NCBI GenBank assembly: GCA_964007475.1
Contig: OZ023273.1
Location: 134,265,308-134,329,307 of the forward strand
Length of the DNA stretch: 64,000 nucleotides
Source of the DNA: Hybos culiciformis
Lineage: Eukaryota; Arthropoda; Insecta; Diptera; Hybotidae
Direction: 5' to 3'
A model generated the notes under the pieces. It was not told where the DNA came from, did not search any database, and was given only the letters and a program-made list of their open reading frames with translations. Positions 50,782 through 61,804 of the stretch are shown here, piece after piece. How positions within the stretch are numbered: the first letter of the stretch is position 1; the number at the start of each line of letters is the position of its first letter. The position numbers and the translations under genes are program-made.

Positions 50782-51218
50782 ATAGTACAGTCATTTGGTA
50801 GTTTTACCTGGAAAGTTTTCCGGGAGTTTTGAAAATTGGTAATTTTATAGATTTTAATGTGCTCTTTCCGAATTTCGACTTTGCGACCTCGTATTTTGTC
50901 CGCTCGCGCCGCCATATTGAAAAAATGGCGCCTTAAATTAGTTTCTTGGCAATATCTCCTTTCCGACTGATTTTACGATAGAAACAATTATGTACAATGA
51001 AACTAGAGACAATTACCTACAATTTATGTATGTACCTTTTTTTTCATAAAGTCAATAGTTTAGGCGTACGAGCGCCACAAAGTTTACTCCAACACGCGTT
51101 TACTCCATTACTAATTAATTCAGAGACCGGAAGTTCATGCAAATACATGTTTTTTTCTGATAACTCTAAACTAAAATGAAGTAAATATCTGTGCGAATCA
51201 AAAATTTTTAAGAAAAAT

Positions 51219-51540
51219 GGCATCGATTTGTTAGAGCATATATTTGCATATTTTGCCAATAAATGCATATAATTGCATATTTGCCTTATAAATGCATGTA
51301 TTTGCATTTTTTCGAAAATTTTCGAAAAAAAAAAAATAAAAAATTGAGGATTTCTTCATGTCAACATTTTTTCAAAAGTGTGTGGCATCGATTTGTTAGA
51401 GCATATATTTACATATTTCTCCAATAAATGCATATAATTCCATATTTACCTTATAAATGCATTTATTTGCATTTTTTGGACAATTTACAAAAAAAAAAAA
51501 TTGAGGATTTCTTCATGTTAACATTTTTTTAAAAGAATGT
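51219..51540. repeat. 165-bp tandem duplication
   Basis: A unit beginning 'ggcatcgatttgttagagca' starts at 51219 and 51384. Each unit is full of 'aatgcatataattgcat'-type words and ends 'ttgaggatttcttcatgt'. Related 'agagcatatttgtta' words recur at 51930-51985. Confidence 0.85.
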
Positions 51541-51618
51541 TTACCTACACCGTTTTCTAATAGATGGTTTTACAAATTTTCAATGATCGGAGAATGAATT
51601 TCAAAGAAGAAAGTATAT

Positions 51619-51879
51619 AATTCTGTTGCCACATGACATAATCGCCTAAGTCGATTTTACTACTTTTGAGGGGAGCAGTTTAAAGTTTAAAATCCTTTCC
51701 TGAAATCTAATAATTAAGATAAATGGAACCTAATTTGAGAAGATTATAGAATTTTAAAACCATTTTAAGTTTTTAAAAGCCAAATATGAGGCGTAGAATT
51801 ATATGACCAACACTTGAAAATAATAAAATCATAACCGCCTAACTCGACTTAAGCGGTTATGTCATGTGGCCACAGAATT
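51619..51879. mobile_element. Nested 261-bp MITE
   Basis: The left tip 'aattctgttgccacatgaca' and the inverted right tip 'aattctgtggccacatgaca' continue for about 36 bases, including aatcgcctaagtcga. It lies wholly inside the element 50785-52479, so it inserted later. A secondary hairpin, ataaccgc/gcggttat, sits at the right end. Confidence 0.8.
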
Positions 51880-52052
51880 GTTTCTAATTGCAATTTATCA
51901 GATAAATAATGTATTATAGTACATATTTAAGAGCATATTTGTTAAGTTTTAAGAGCATATTTGTTAGGTTTTAAGAGCATAAGAGCATGCATATTTTAAC
52001 GTTTTTAAGAGCTTGAACTTCCGGTCTCTGCTAATTATTCATTACTATTACA

Positions 52053-52080
52053 TATTATTATTATTATTATTATTATTATT
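52053..52080. repeat. (att)n microsatellite
   Basis: About nine uninterrupted att units inside the right arm of the 1.7-kb element. Confidence 0.9.
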
Positions 52081-52483
52081 TGTGATACTAGTATATATAG
52101 ATATTAGATATATAACATCTACATATAATATAGATATTATAATATGTTTTATTTGTGCATGTTGGAGTAAACTTTGCGGCGCTGGTACGCCTTAACTATT
52201 GGCTTTATGAAAAAAAAGGTACATACATAAATTGTAGGTAATTGTCTCTAGTTTCATTGTACATAATTGTTTGTAGCGTAAAATCAGTCGGAAAAGAGAT
52301 ATTGCCAAAAAACTAATTTTAGGCGCCATTTTTTCAATATGGCAGCGCGAGCGGATAAAATACGAGGTCGCAAAGTCGAAATTCGGAAAGAACACATCAA
52401 AATCTATAAAATTACCAATTTTCAAAACTCCCGGAAAACTTTCCAGGTAACCACTATTTTTCGAACCAAATGACTGTACTATT

Positions 52484-55370
52484 AATGCAAATTTAAATTT
52501 ACATTCAAATTATTATTTTTTAATTAATACCAATATTGAATAAATAATTATTTTTATTAATTTCTAAGAAAAATTTGAATTATTAGTTTTGCAGAAATGT
52601 ATAAGTATAACAGACCATTTTATATTTTTCTTATAGAAATAAACTCAGTAATTGAAATACATGTTTTTAAAACTTATTACAGTCCAAAATTAAAAGGAAA
52701 TTTTTTCCTTATCATGCTTTAACATTTAAGATATAAAAAAATATATTAAACAAACTGTAATAGCTGAATTTTAAAGGCTATAAGTTTAATTTTTTGTCCT
52801 GCTAAACATTTTCCCAATATTTTTATTCTGTCATCGATGAGTTCACACTTAAAAACCAATGAACATTTAATTTCTATTCAATATTTTGCTCACTGTTTTT
52901 ATGTCCACGGTAGTTATTCTTGCGATTATAATTTGAAAGAAAAATTAAAATTTTATTTTTTTAATTATAGTATACATTTGTTATAGTTAGATAAGCTTTT
53001 GTAAAAAAAAAATTTTAACTGACCATAAACAAAATTTCTTTTTATTAAAATGAGAATTTTATACAAAAAAAAAATAAATTAATTATTTTTAAATTATAAA
53101 AAAGATATGAAAATAAAATTGTTTTATTACATTTTCAAATTGTCGTTTTTATGTTTTTCCAGAATAAAAAACAAAAAATTATAATTGAAGGTAATAATTT
53201 AAAAATTGAGAATCAAAAACTAATTTAATTGTTATTTGATATTTAATTAAAAAATAAATTTGTAAAAACATAAATAAAAATTCTATATAGAACTTGAAAC
53301 AACACTTCAATTGCAATTAATCATGATTTTGAAATAAAATTTTAAATTAATTTTAATGATAAAATTTTTGATTTTTTTTTTTTTTTGAAATTGCTAAAAA
53401 TTAAATAATACAACTTCAGCAATTTATTTTTTTGAAGTGAAACTTCTTTAGAGGCACAGGCATTGTGAATGAGAGTGAAAAAAATGTAAGTGTCAAAAAT
53501 GTAACGGTGAATGTCAAAAATGCCTCGATTATTGTCAAAAAAAAAGGCAAAAAAAAAAGAAAAAAGAAAAAATTTATGTGTCAGCTGATGATAAAACCGA
53601 CAGCCGCTAGCAACTTAATAAGCTTATTAGCGCAATAACCTACTCTATATTGGCTCAGAATTAAAGTCGAAAATACTATTTTTTTTTCGATTGAAAGGAA
53701 AATAAAATTTATTTTAAATTATTCAATAACAAATATTTCATTTATAAATTATTAGTGCTAATTTTCAAAAAGTTTTTGGAATACAAATATGTATTCTGAA
53801 TAAAAATGTTCCAATGCACCTATTTTGTAGATAATTTATTTTTGATATTAATTTTTCTTAATGTAATTTTTTTAGTTTGTTAGTGTAATTTATTTTTGAC
53901 ATTAAATTACACTAATAAAATGCAGGAGAAATATGTTTATTACAATTACTTTTCGGAAGAAATACTAATGTCAAATTTTGCAGGCATATTTGAAAATGCT
54001 CTTTTAACTAAAACAGATTTTTTTTTGAATTAATTTGTAATTGAGTTGTTGGTATAAATTATTTTTGCCATTAAATTCCATTAATGCAATGCATGTAGAA
54101 TATTTTTATTCTAATTCCTTTTCAGAAGAAGTACTAATATGCCTGAAATTTTTCAGGCATATTTGAAAAAGTTATTTTAGGTTAAACTATTCGGGCAACA
54201 AAAAGAAAACATGATTTAAGCCGCGCTGCTGTTTTTTCATACATTATTGTCGCTAATAATATAGTTGTAACCGGAATTTTGTTTACGGCTTAAAATATAG
54301 TGAAATCATCTGGCAACCAGTGTTGCCATGCAGCTATAAATACAGGCATTTTGAAATAATTTAAAAGCCATTATACCACTAAAATTTTTGAGCTTAAAAA
54401 GTATTTTAGAATTTTTAAATGTTTTTATATCTAAGTAGTCGCTGGTTTTCAATTTTTTTTGTTTAATTTTTTCTAAGCCGCCGAATTCCCCCAAAACAAG
54501 TTATTTTAAGTCGACTGGCCGCAGCAGTCGAAGGACACAAATCAACTAGTCGCCGTCGAAAAAATCGATTTGCCTTATATGCACTTGGCCATTTTAAATA
54601 TTTATTTAGCCGCCCCAGAAAATACTACTTGCCAATGCCATGAAGTTTCACTTTTTCCGTGTGTCCCGAGACTCACATATTGTTTTTTTTTTATTACTTT
54701 TATTTTTTCAAATTAATAATAAGTTTTATGTTTATTTTATATCCAAAATGATGACAGAATTTGTTTTGTTTTTTTCATAAATATTGTTCTTGAATATATT
54801 GACTGAAAAATGATGGCAAAATAAAATATAACTTCAATTTTGACTATTTGATTACAGAAGTTTGGAGTTAAAAAAATGTGTGTAGTTTTCCACGTTTCTC
54901 TTAAATTTAACCTGCTATAATCGTTGTATTTAGTATAGTAATAGAAAATTAAGAAACTGATAACGTCACTAAATTTATAATAGAAAAATAAAATAATATG
55001 TCACATGTATTTCATAGAAAAATTAATTTTTAATTTTCGAAAAAATATTTGAAAGTCCTACCTTTTCTACCACATTCAAATATAGATTTTTAGAGTTTGA
55101 ATGAATCTTTTTAAACTTGTTTTTCCTTTAAAAATTTTTGAACTGTTTTTCTTGAATTGTTAATTTAATGTTTAAGGAAAACGTAAATACTTTCCTTATC
55201 AAAACTTCAATGGGTTTTTCCCTGAACCAAATTTCTAATATAGCAATCAATGTTTTTTGCACTTAAAAAAAATGGTTAAGGATTCAATTTAATTTGATAG
55301 TGATTTTTTTCTGACCGTACAAAAATAATCTATTATGAAAACTTTTTATTTATTGCTGAAAATATGTACA
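52484..55370. other. Non-coding region
   Basis: AT-rich, with the dispersed coding-like repeat at 53440-53640. A 62-codon minus-strand frame at 54306-54494 has fairly unbiased composition, but I recognise no domain. A possible inverted pair ('aagtgaaacttc' words at 53436 and 54647) is weak. Confidence 0.45.
53440..53640 (+). repeat. Dispersed coding-like repeat, copy 2
   Basis: Plus-strand partner of 22690-22850 (minus). It shares 'gatgataaaaccgacagccg' and the neighbouring 'cttctttag' block, but carries an A-rich expansion and 'gtcaaaaatg' repeats in between. The ADDKTDSR reading is kept but is followed at once by a stop. Confidence 0.5.
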
Positions 55371-56112
55371 TATCGACGGGTCCGAAGAGTACTATGGTAA
55401 ATCGAGATACGATAGAAACCGATTTATATTAAAAATGATTCTCCACACTCATATCTACGATTTTGGGTCATACTGACGTTCCTAACTGAAATAAAACATA
55501 TTCAAAATAATAAAAATATTTTTATTGTAAGTAAAATCGACGTACGAGCTGAATTGTATATTCATATACAAGCCCACTTTCCATCAGTCAAAAATTGTAA
55601 ATGAAAATACGATCAGTAAAAAATAAAAAAAAAATTATTTTATCATGAGATACAATTAATGAATGCTAGAACTTGTCGTTTTTACAATCTTAAACTTCCG
55701 TTAACCAACAACTTGCGATATTGGCAAGAAATTCAGCGCTGTCGTATGTGAAAATGCGATTTTATTGTGTTTTGTTTGGTTAGATCTAAATAAAGATACG
55801 ATGTCAACCGTACTTAATATCGTCAACTTACGATATTAAACGGCAGAAAAAAATTTGCAATTATCGTATATCCATTTACGCAATGTTAGTAAATGAAGCG
55901 ATCATCGTAAAAACTTAAAAATGTGAAAATTTGATAGAAATTTTCAAATTTTTCAATAAATTTTAATTGTTAAAAATGTAATATAATTTTTTTCATAAAA
56001 CCATGTAAAAAAAATGAGGACTCTTGAAGAAAAATTTTAAACAAACAGTTTTTTGCTTCCTGTGAAAACTAGTGTTTTTGAGATACGATAGTACTCTTCG
56101 GACCCGTCGATA
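55371..56112. mobile_element. 742-bp TIR element
   Basis: The perfect 24-bp termini are 'tatcgacgggtccgaagagt' plus acta and its inverse at 56089-56112, bordered by TA. 'gagatacgatag' is repeated near both ends in direct orientation and again as 'agatacgatg' inside, possibly binding sites. No transposase frame; non-autonomous. Confidence 0.88.
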
Positions 56113-56549
56113 TATGACAATGTAGTGATATTGTCATTATTCAACAAACATTATTTAAAATTTTTCAGTTCTCTTAATAAGTGTGTGCTTGTTATTTTCA
56201 TATATATTCAAAATAAAAAATTCAAATGTTGAGATTTTTAACAAAATAAAAATCAAAGTTATGTTTTTTTGTTTTTGAATTTTGGTTTAATTTTTCTCAC
56301 TTTTTTTTTAAATATATATATACTTAACTATCTGGAATACTGCCTTATTGGAAGTTGTCCATATCTGGTGTTAAATCGTCAATTTGGAAAGTTCTTTGAA
56401 CGAAATTATATCTTACATGTACATACTGCCATATTAATATGTAATATGCGGGTTATGGATGTTTATTATGTGTATGTGTGTATGTGTGTAATAATGTTCA
56501 AAGCTCTTCACTATTTCAATAATTATTTTGTGTCCTTTCATATTAAAAA

Positions 56550-56790
56550 AAACACACGAAGCAGTCATAGAACTGGCGACAGAAGTTAATACTTAAAAGA
56601 TTTAAACTATGAATAACAGTGGCTACAAATGATGGGCTGCTCAGTACAAAATGTAAATTAAATTAAAAATCAATTTTATTTAAGGCAAGATTTTGTATTG
56701 TTACTTTTTATTTTAATTTACATATTGTACTGAACAGTCCATCATTTGTAGCCACTGTTATTTCATAGTTTCTATGACTGCTTCGTGTTT
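56550..56790. mobile_element. Palindromic MITE, copy 1 (upstream of the Cys-rich locus)
   Basis: Tips 'aacacacgaagcagtcatag' and inverse. The inner arms pair through 'aacagtggctacaaatgatg' and 'tgtaaattaaa'. The right arm lacks about 35 bases (acttctttcg..ttaagtatt block) present in both arms of copy 2 at 60971. Confidence 0.88.
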
Positions 56791-56816
56791 TTTTTTTTTT
56801 TTAATTTTTGTAAAAG

Positions 56817-57560
56817 AATTTTATTTAATAATAAAAATATAAAAGAATCGAACTTATTAAAAAAATTTATTAAATATTGTTTTAGAAAATTTAATTTTGT
56901 TCCTTCTGTTGCATACTATCAGTCAAAACGCCAGCTGCTTGACCAGAAACTCTTCATAATAGTAGAATATCCGCCTATGATAAAAAGACCAGATATTTAA
57001 TTTTGAATGATATACATACGTTTTCCTTCTCTGCATGAACCGTTCATTTGGCGAAGTAAATGGCTTCACAAGCAATTTTCCATAGAACGAATTAGGTTAT
57101 ATTTGGATACTACACCTTATTAAATGTAATTCATAACGTTAAGCTATCTTTCTAGTATGATTATACAGCGGATTTAATAATGTTAATGAAAAATTAATAA
57201 TAAAAAGATTTTTGTTTATATATTGAAATAAAAACAGAATTAAAATTTAGTTATTATTTAAACGTTAACAATTATGAATTAAAAAAAAAAGCACAATAAT
57301 AGTAATTAAAATAAAGATATACATGTTTTTTTTCTTGCTGTGTCAGTTTTGAAGTTTTTCCTTTTGATTTTTAGCTTAAGAGCTTATTGACAGTAACAAT
57401 AAACAACTGAATAATATAAGTTCTAATCACGACACAAAAGAAGATAGTAAACTTTTTTGTTATTTTTCTAAAAATGACTACAAGAATGCACAATTTTGTA
57501 TTGATAACTCCTGTTTGCACAAAGATGACTTATGCAACCAAAATTAGCAACTCTAAATGG
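56817..57560 (+). repeat. Tandem duplication, unit A (truncated copy of the Cys-rich gene region)
   Basis: Aligns with 58187-59500. It shares 'aatataaaagaatcgarctt', then 'acgccagctgcttgacc', 'ggcgaagtaaat', 'ggttatatttggatactac' and 'catgtaattcataacgttaag'-type blocks, then the promoter and start of the Cys-rich gene. The unit ends inside the gene near 57560. Relative to unit B it lacks the 58276-58833 block. Confidence 0.85.
57274..57560 (+). pseudogene. Truncated pseudogene of the Cys-rich repeat protein
   Basis: The position of the exon 1 ATG has become an A run, the intron acceptor 'tgatttttag' is kept, and exon 2 reads LKSLLTVTINN then a stop. Further on, EDSKLFCYFSKNDYKNAQFC and IDNSCLHKDDLCNQN are clear matches to residues 29-63 of the intact gene, with the first Cys changed to Ser and a stop after NQN. 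Homology then ends, so at most one and a quarter repeats remain. Confidence 0.88.
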
Positions 57561-58186
57561 AATTGTATTAATAAAAAGTAAATGGAATTGTATTAATAAA
57601 AAAAAAATTATCTTGAACTACTAAATTCTAAAAATAAATAAAGTACCTGAACAAGTAAGAAACATGTTCATGTTGTTGATTATTCAGTTGAAAACAACAA
57701 GAGAAAAGCGAAAACGTAATAATTATCAAATTAAATTCGTAAATAAACAAAAAAGTATGAGAATCATCATGATAAAGCTTTGTCTTATACTAGTTAAACT
57801 TGTAATACCAAAACCAGTTTATAATACTTTTAAGCTGTTATATAAAATGAGTTGAAAATTTCTCGAGGCCATCAAAGTTAAACTTATACTCAACATTTGC
57901 AGAAAAAGAATATTATGGGGAAAAAAGTGGTAACATAAAATACAAAAAAAATAATAATAAAAATTTCGAAAAGGTAGAAATATTAAAATTTAATTGATTA
58001 TCAAAATGTTTATTTTATAATTGAATTTTATAAAAAATTAATTAAAAAATTAAATTTATAGACTATAATGTTGAGTTTGTTTGAATCTGAAGAATCAGAA
58101 TGTGAAAAAAATTGTTTGAAGTTATTTTGACAATAATTTATATTAAGTGAAATAATCGATAAGGTATTTTTTTTATAATTGTAAAA

Positions 58187-58275
58187 GCATATTATTTATT
58201 TAATAATAAAAATATAAAAGAATCGAGCTTGTTAAAAAAATTATTAAATGTTGTTTAAGAATATTTAATTTTCGG
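58187..58275 (+). repeat. Start of tandem duplication unit B
   Basis: 'ttatttaataataaaaatat' and the following bases match 56817-56898. Unit B then resumes at 58834 after the inserted block and runs into the intact Cys-rich gene. Confidence 0.75.
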
Positions 58276-58833
58276 GTGAGTGCCACTTGTACAATTTTTT
58301 AATTTGTCTGGAGAAAAAAAATGAACAACTGGTATTTTTCTGTGTTAAAAAAATGGCAATAAATAGTCCAGTTGTACAATAGACGAGTTGTACAATCGGT
58401 TTATCCAATTGTCCAACAGACAAATTTACGATTTACACAATCCAGTTTTCAGAGAGGTTTTAATCTCTAAAGCCCCGCTGAGATACGCGAAAAAGCATTG
58501 GCTTCCGAAGTCTTTAGGAGATTAGGGTGTAAAAAAATTGTACAATGGTTAATAAATGAAAAGAAAAGATTTAAAACTGGTCAAAAAATATACAAGTGGT
58601 TCATTCGAAAAAATTAAGATTGTACAACTGGTTTTAATTGTACAACTGGATTATAAAAGTGGTAAGAGTCTATACAAATGGTTTTCCTCTGTACAAGTAG
58701 TCAATTGTAGAAGTGGATTCTTTTTACCACTTGTACTATTAAATTCCCCATTGTAAAATTGGTATTTTGGATTGTACAACTGGTCCAAAAAAACTCTACA
58801 AATGGTAATTATACAACTGACATTTCCATTTTC
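58276..58833. repeat. Insertion built from degenerate 'ttgtacaactggt' words
   Basis: Absent from unit A at the same position (56898/56899). About sixteen variants of ttgtacaa(c/g)tggt occur in both orientations at irregular spacing (for example 58284, 58368, 58385, 58591, 58620, 58636, 58689, 58725, 58771, 58810). The ends 'gtgccacttgtacaatt' and the inverse of 'aattatacaactgacat' are imperfect TIRs (13 of 17). Related to the minisatellite at 61805. Confidence 0.7.
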
Positions 58834-59240
58834 TTCCTCATATTGCGTATTATCAGTCACAACGCCAGCTGCTTGACCTAGAACCTCTTAATAATAGAAG
58901 AATATCCGTCTATGTTATAAAGACCAGATATTTAATTTTAAATAATGTTAAGTGTACATATGTTTTACTTCTCTGCATCGACGTTTAATTTGGCGAAGTA
59001 AATTGCTTCACAAGCAATTTCAAAGAACGAATAAGGTTATATTTGGATACTACGCTATCAAATGTAATTCATAACGTTAAGCCAACTTTCTATAATATAT
59101 GTATTATGCAGCGAAGTTAATAATGTTAATGAATAAATTTACAATAAAAAGCTCTTTCACTGTTTAAATATCGATATAAAAATAGAATTAAAATTTAGTT
59201 ATTATTTTAACGTTAAACAGTCACAATTCTGAATTCAAAA

Positions 59241-60204
59241 ATGAAATGGGCAATAATAGTAACTAAAATAAGATTATACATAATTTTTCCAACTATGAAG
59301 TGTTGTTCTTTTTGATTTTTAGCTTAAAACTTTATTGGCAGTGACAATAAACATGTTAATAATTGAAGTTCTTAGCACTCCAACAAAAGAAGATTGTAAA
59401 CTTTTTTGTTATTCTTCTGAAAATTACTACAAGAATGTACAGTTTTGTATTGATAATTCCTGTTTGCAGAAAGCTGACTTATGCAACCAAAACTGTAGCA
59501 ACGCTCAAAATTTTTATAACAATCGTTGGTACTGCAAAGAAAACTGTGGTCATCTAGCATCAAACATTTGTCCTAATGATTGTGTATCTAATTCAGATTT
59601 GGCAAACAATATTCAATTTTGCTTCCCCAATTGCAGAGGACTTGAAATTTGTGCCGAACGATGTAAGAATCTTGATGAAATTTTGGAAAATAAAAATGTT
59701 TGCTATTTGTATTGCTATAAATTTCCAGAAGATGCTTGCAATGCAAAATGTTTAAATTTTGAACAATTTACAAATAATACAGAATTCTGTAATAAAGGCT
59801 GCTTTTACACAATATTTAAATTTTGTGATGATAAGTGCAACAACGTTGAAAACTTCTTGGTAAACAAAAACTACTGTCTAAGATCATGTCCACATCTAAC
59901 TGAAAGCGTGTGCCAGAAAAGTTGTAACACAAAAGATAGTTTCGACCAAAATTATGAATTTTGTGCTTATCAGTGCTACCATTTGGAAGATCAAGTTTGT
60001 AATGAATATTGTAATGCTCCAGAAAGTATTAAAAAAAATGCATCCTTTTGCTTCAGAGGTTGTAGACAAACTGCTGCTAAACACTGTTTTGAACATTGTG
60101 ATCCTAACATTCGTACAGAAACTGAATTTTGTCAAATATGCTATTCAGCACCTCCGCCAAGAGACGCTATTTGTAATAAAGGTCTTTTATCTTGTCTTGG
60201 GTAA
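59241..60204 (+). CDS. Secreted Cys-rich protein with eight 29-residue CX3C repeats (2 exons)
   Basis: Proposed exon 1 is 59241-59258 (MKWAII), the intron 59259-59322 (64 bases, GTAACT donor, TTTTAG acceptor, phase 0) and exon 2 59323-60204; total 299 residues. The splice makes a good signal peptide (MKWAIILKTLLAVTINML...), with the mature protein from about residue 25. From Cys31 to Cys265 the spacing is C-x3-C-x12-C-x3-C-x7, an exact 29-residue period except for repeat 1 (x4/x6) and repeat 3 (x5). A short tail with four Cys follows. Outside the Cys the repeats share only an Asn-rich, aromatic-before-Cys pattern (NNxxF-C). CX3C-X12-CX3C is the spacing of alpha-hairpinins (two helices stapled by two disulfides), so a chain of such hairpins is a plausible fold; this is inference. 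I do not recognise the family and assign no function. A pseudogene copy lies upstream; AATAAA is at 60371. Confidence 0.8.
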
Positions 60205-60370
60205 TACTTTTTAAGAGTAGATAAAAGAAATTCGTCCTACGGTCTTGCGACGTTTAAAAAAAATTGGGGAGAAATATAATTATAATTATAAGTTTAAATG
60301 TATGTAATTTTACATAATAGCAATAACTAGCATAATGTGAAATTATATTTTTTATAGTATTGCTAATAAT

Positions 60371-60380
60371 AATAAATAAA
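60371..60380 (+). terminator. Overlapping poly(A) signals of the Cys-rich gene
   Basis: AATAAATAAA, 167 bases after the stop codon. Confidence 0.55.
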
Positions 60381-60970
60381 ACCAATATTTTTTGTTTTTA
60401 ATGAAATTTGTAAATCAATTTTTTAAAAAAATCTTAGACTTGTAATAACTACATACGTATCTTATATTTTGACTGTCCAATTACATATCAAATACAACCT
60501 CTTCACAACAGCTGACAGAAACCCCAAATATTATGGCTTAAATAATTATCTTAATAATCAAATAACATTGAGTTGCTAAACAGGAGACACATTTTAGTAA
60601 TAAATTGTGCTTAGTATGTTTTTGTTTAACTTATAATATTATTTAAAAAATTATTTTCTTTACTGCATTTAATCGATTTAGCAAGTCAGCCATACATTTA
60701 CACACACAAATCGAAAGAAAACAATTAATTCTCAATTCTCTTAAGAGATTCACAGTTTAAAATATTGTACGTACATTTGAATTCTTTCTGCCAATATGTT
60801 TTAGTATGTACATTGGTACATATACTTTTATTTAACATTATAATGTACATTGTATTGCATACTTGTATGAAATAGCTAAAAAAAAATTATATGTAGTTGA
60901 TATTTATTTCCCAGCTTGTCACATTGAAAAAATATTGCAAAAAGGTTTAGGCTCTGCGTGAAGCAGATAA
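60381..60970. other. Non-coding spacer
   Basis: AT-rich, with several 'gtacat' words (60770-60850). No feature that I can support. Confidence 0.5.
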
Positions 60971-61195
60971 AAACACACGAAGGAGTCATAGGAACTGCCG
61001 AAAGAAGTTAATACTTAAAAGCTTTAAACTATGAAATAACAGTGGCTACAAATAATGGACTGCTTTTCGACTGATTTTTATTTTAATTTACATTTTGTAC
61101 TGAACAGTCCATTAACTGTATAGCCACTGTTATTTTATAGTGAAGCTTTTAAGTATTAACTTCTTTCGGTAGGCCCTATGACTGCTTCGTGTGTT
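60971..61195. mobile_element. Palindromic MITE, copy 2 (downstream of the Cys-rich locus)
   Basis: Same family as 56550-56790, with tips 'aaacacacgaaggagtcata' and inverse. Both arms keep 'gaagttaatacttaaaagct' and 'aacagtggctac', so this is the more complete copy. Confidence 0.88.
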
Positions 61196-61200
61196 TTTTT

Positions 61201-61804
61201 TATATTTTGAGCCGGGACGACCCTAACCGTAGCTCCCTACCCAAAACTTTTGGTCAGGTAATCATTATTTCACTGGAGCTACCCATTTTGAAATAAATTG
61301 TTTTTTCTATATTTTGATCCGGGAAAACCTAGCCGTAGCTCCTTACCCAAAATTTCCGCTCTCACTTCCGCCCTCACTTCCACCCACACTTCTGCCCTCA
61401 CTTCCGCTCTCACTTCCACTCTCACTTTCGCTCTCACTTTCGCCCCCACTTCGGCCCTCACTTCCAACCTCACTTCCGCCCTTACTTACTTCCACCCTCA
61501 CTTCTGCCCTCACTTCCACTCTCACTTCCGCCCTCACTTCCGCCCTCACTTCCGCCATCCTTCCACCCTCACTTCAGGCCTTCAGCCCTTCGGCAGGTAA
61601 TTTTCATTTCACCGGCGCTACCTATTTTGAATTTTTTTTTTGCATATTTTGCGCCGGGAAGACCCTAACCGCAGCGCCCTAGCCAAAAATTTTGGTCAGG
61701 TAATCTTTATTTCACCGAAGCTACCTATTGTGAAATAAATGTTTTTTGTATATTTTGAGTCGGCCTCGGCACGAACTAACCGTAGTTCTCTACCCAAAAT
61801 TTTT
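61201..61804. repeat. 107-bp satellite, about four units, interrupted
   Basis: Units begin 'tatattttga' at 61201, 61308, about 61642 and 61749 and contain 'cgggacgaccctaaccgtag', 'ctccctacccaaaa', 'ggtcaggtaat' and 'tttcaccggagctacc'-like blocks. Unit 2 is split by the 12-bp array and unit 4 is cut by the 41-bp array. Markedly GC-richer than the neighbourhood. Confidence 0.85.
61355..61577. repeat. 12-bp minisatellite (cacttccgccct)n
   Basis: About 18 copies of cacttccgccct with variants (cacttccactct, cacttcggccct). All overlapping open frames on both strands here are by-products of a period divisible by three. Confidence 0.95.

Larger units (their letters stand above)
50785..52479. mobile_element. 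1.7-kb non-autonomous element with TIRs over 300 bp
   Basis: The termini are 'gtacagtcatttggt' and its inverse, bordered by TA; the pairing continues inward for over 300 bases (to about 51145 on the left and from about 52010 on the right). The arms include 'gcgccgccatattg' against 'caatatggcagcgcg'. A TA border with CAGT just inside resembles Tc1/mariner or related DNA transposons, but no transposase is present. The right arm is interrupted by an (att)n microsatellite and a 'tatagatat'-rich run. The interior holds a 165-bp tandem duplication and a nested MITE. Confidence 0.85.

Noticed and set aside
54306..54494. Possible 62-residue minus-strand gene
   Set aside because: Lys-rich and unrecognised, in AT-rich DNA; the length is compatible with chance.
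56269..56589. 106-codon plus-strand frame running into a MITE
   Set aside because: Ends inside the MITE at 56550 and has a low-complexity hydrophobic start; likely chance.
61279..61682. Overlapping open frames on both strands (Ser/Thr/Leu/Pro-rich or Arg/Val/Glu-rich)
   Set aside because: They are translations of the 12-bp minisatellite, whose period is divisible by three; not genes.
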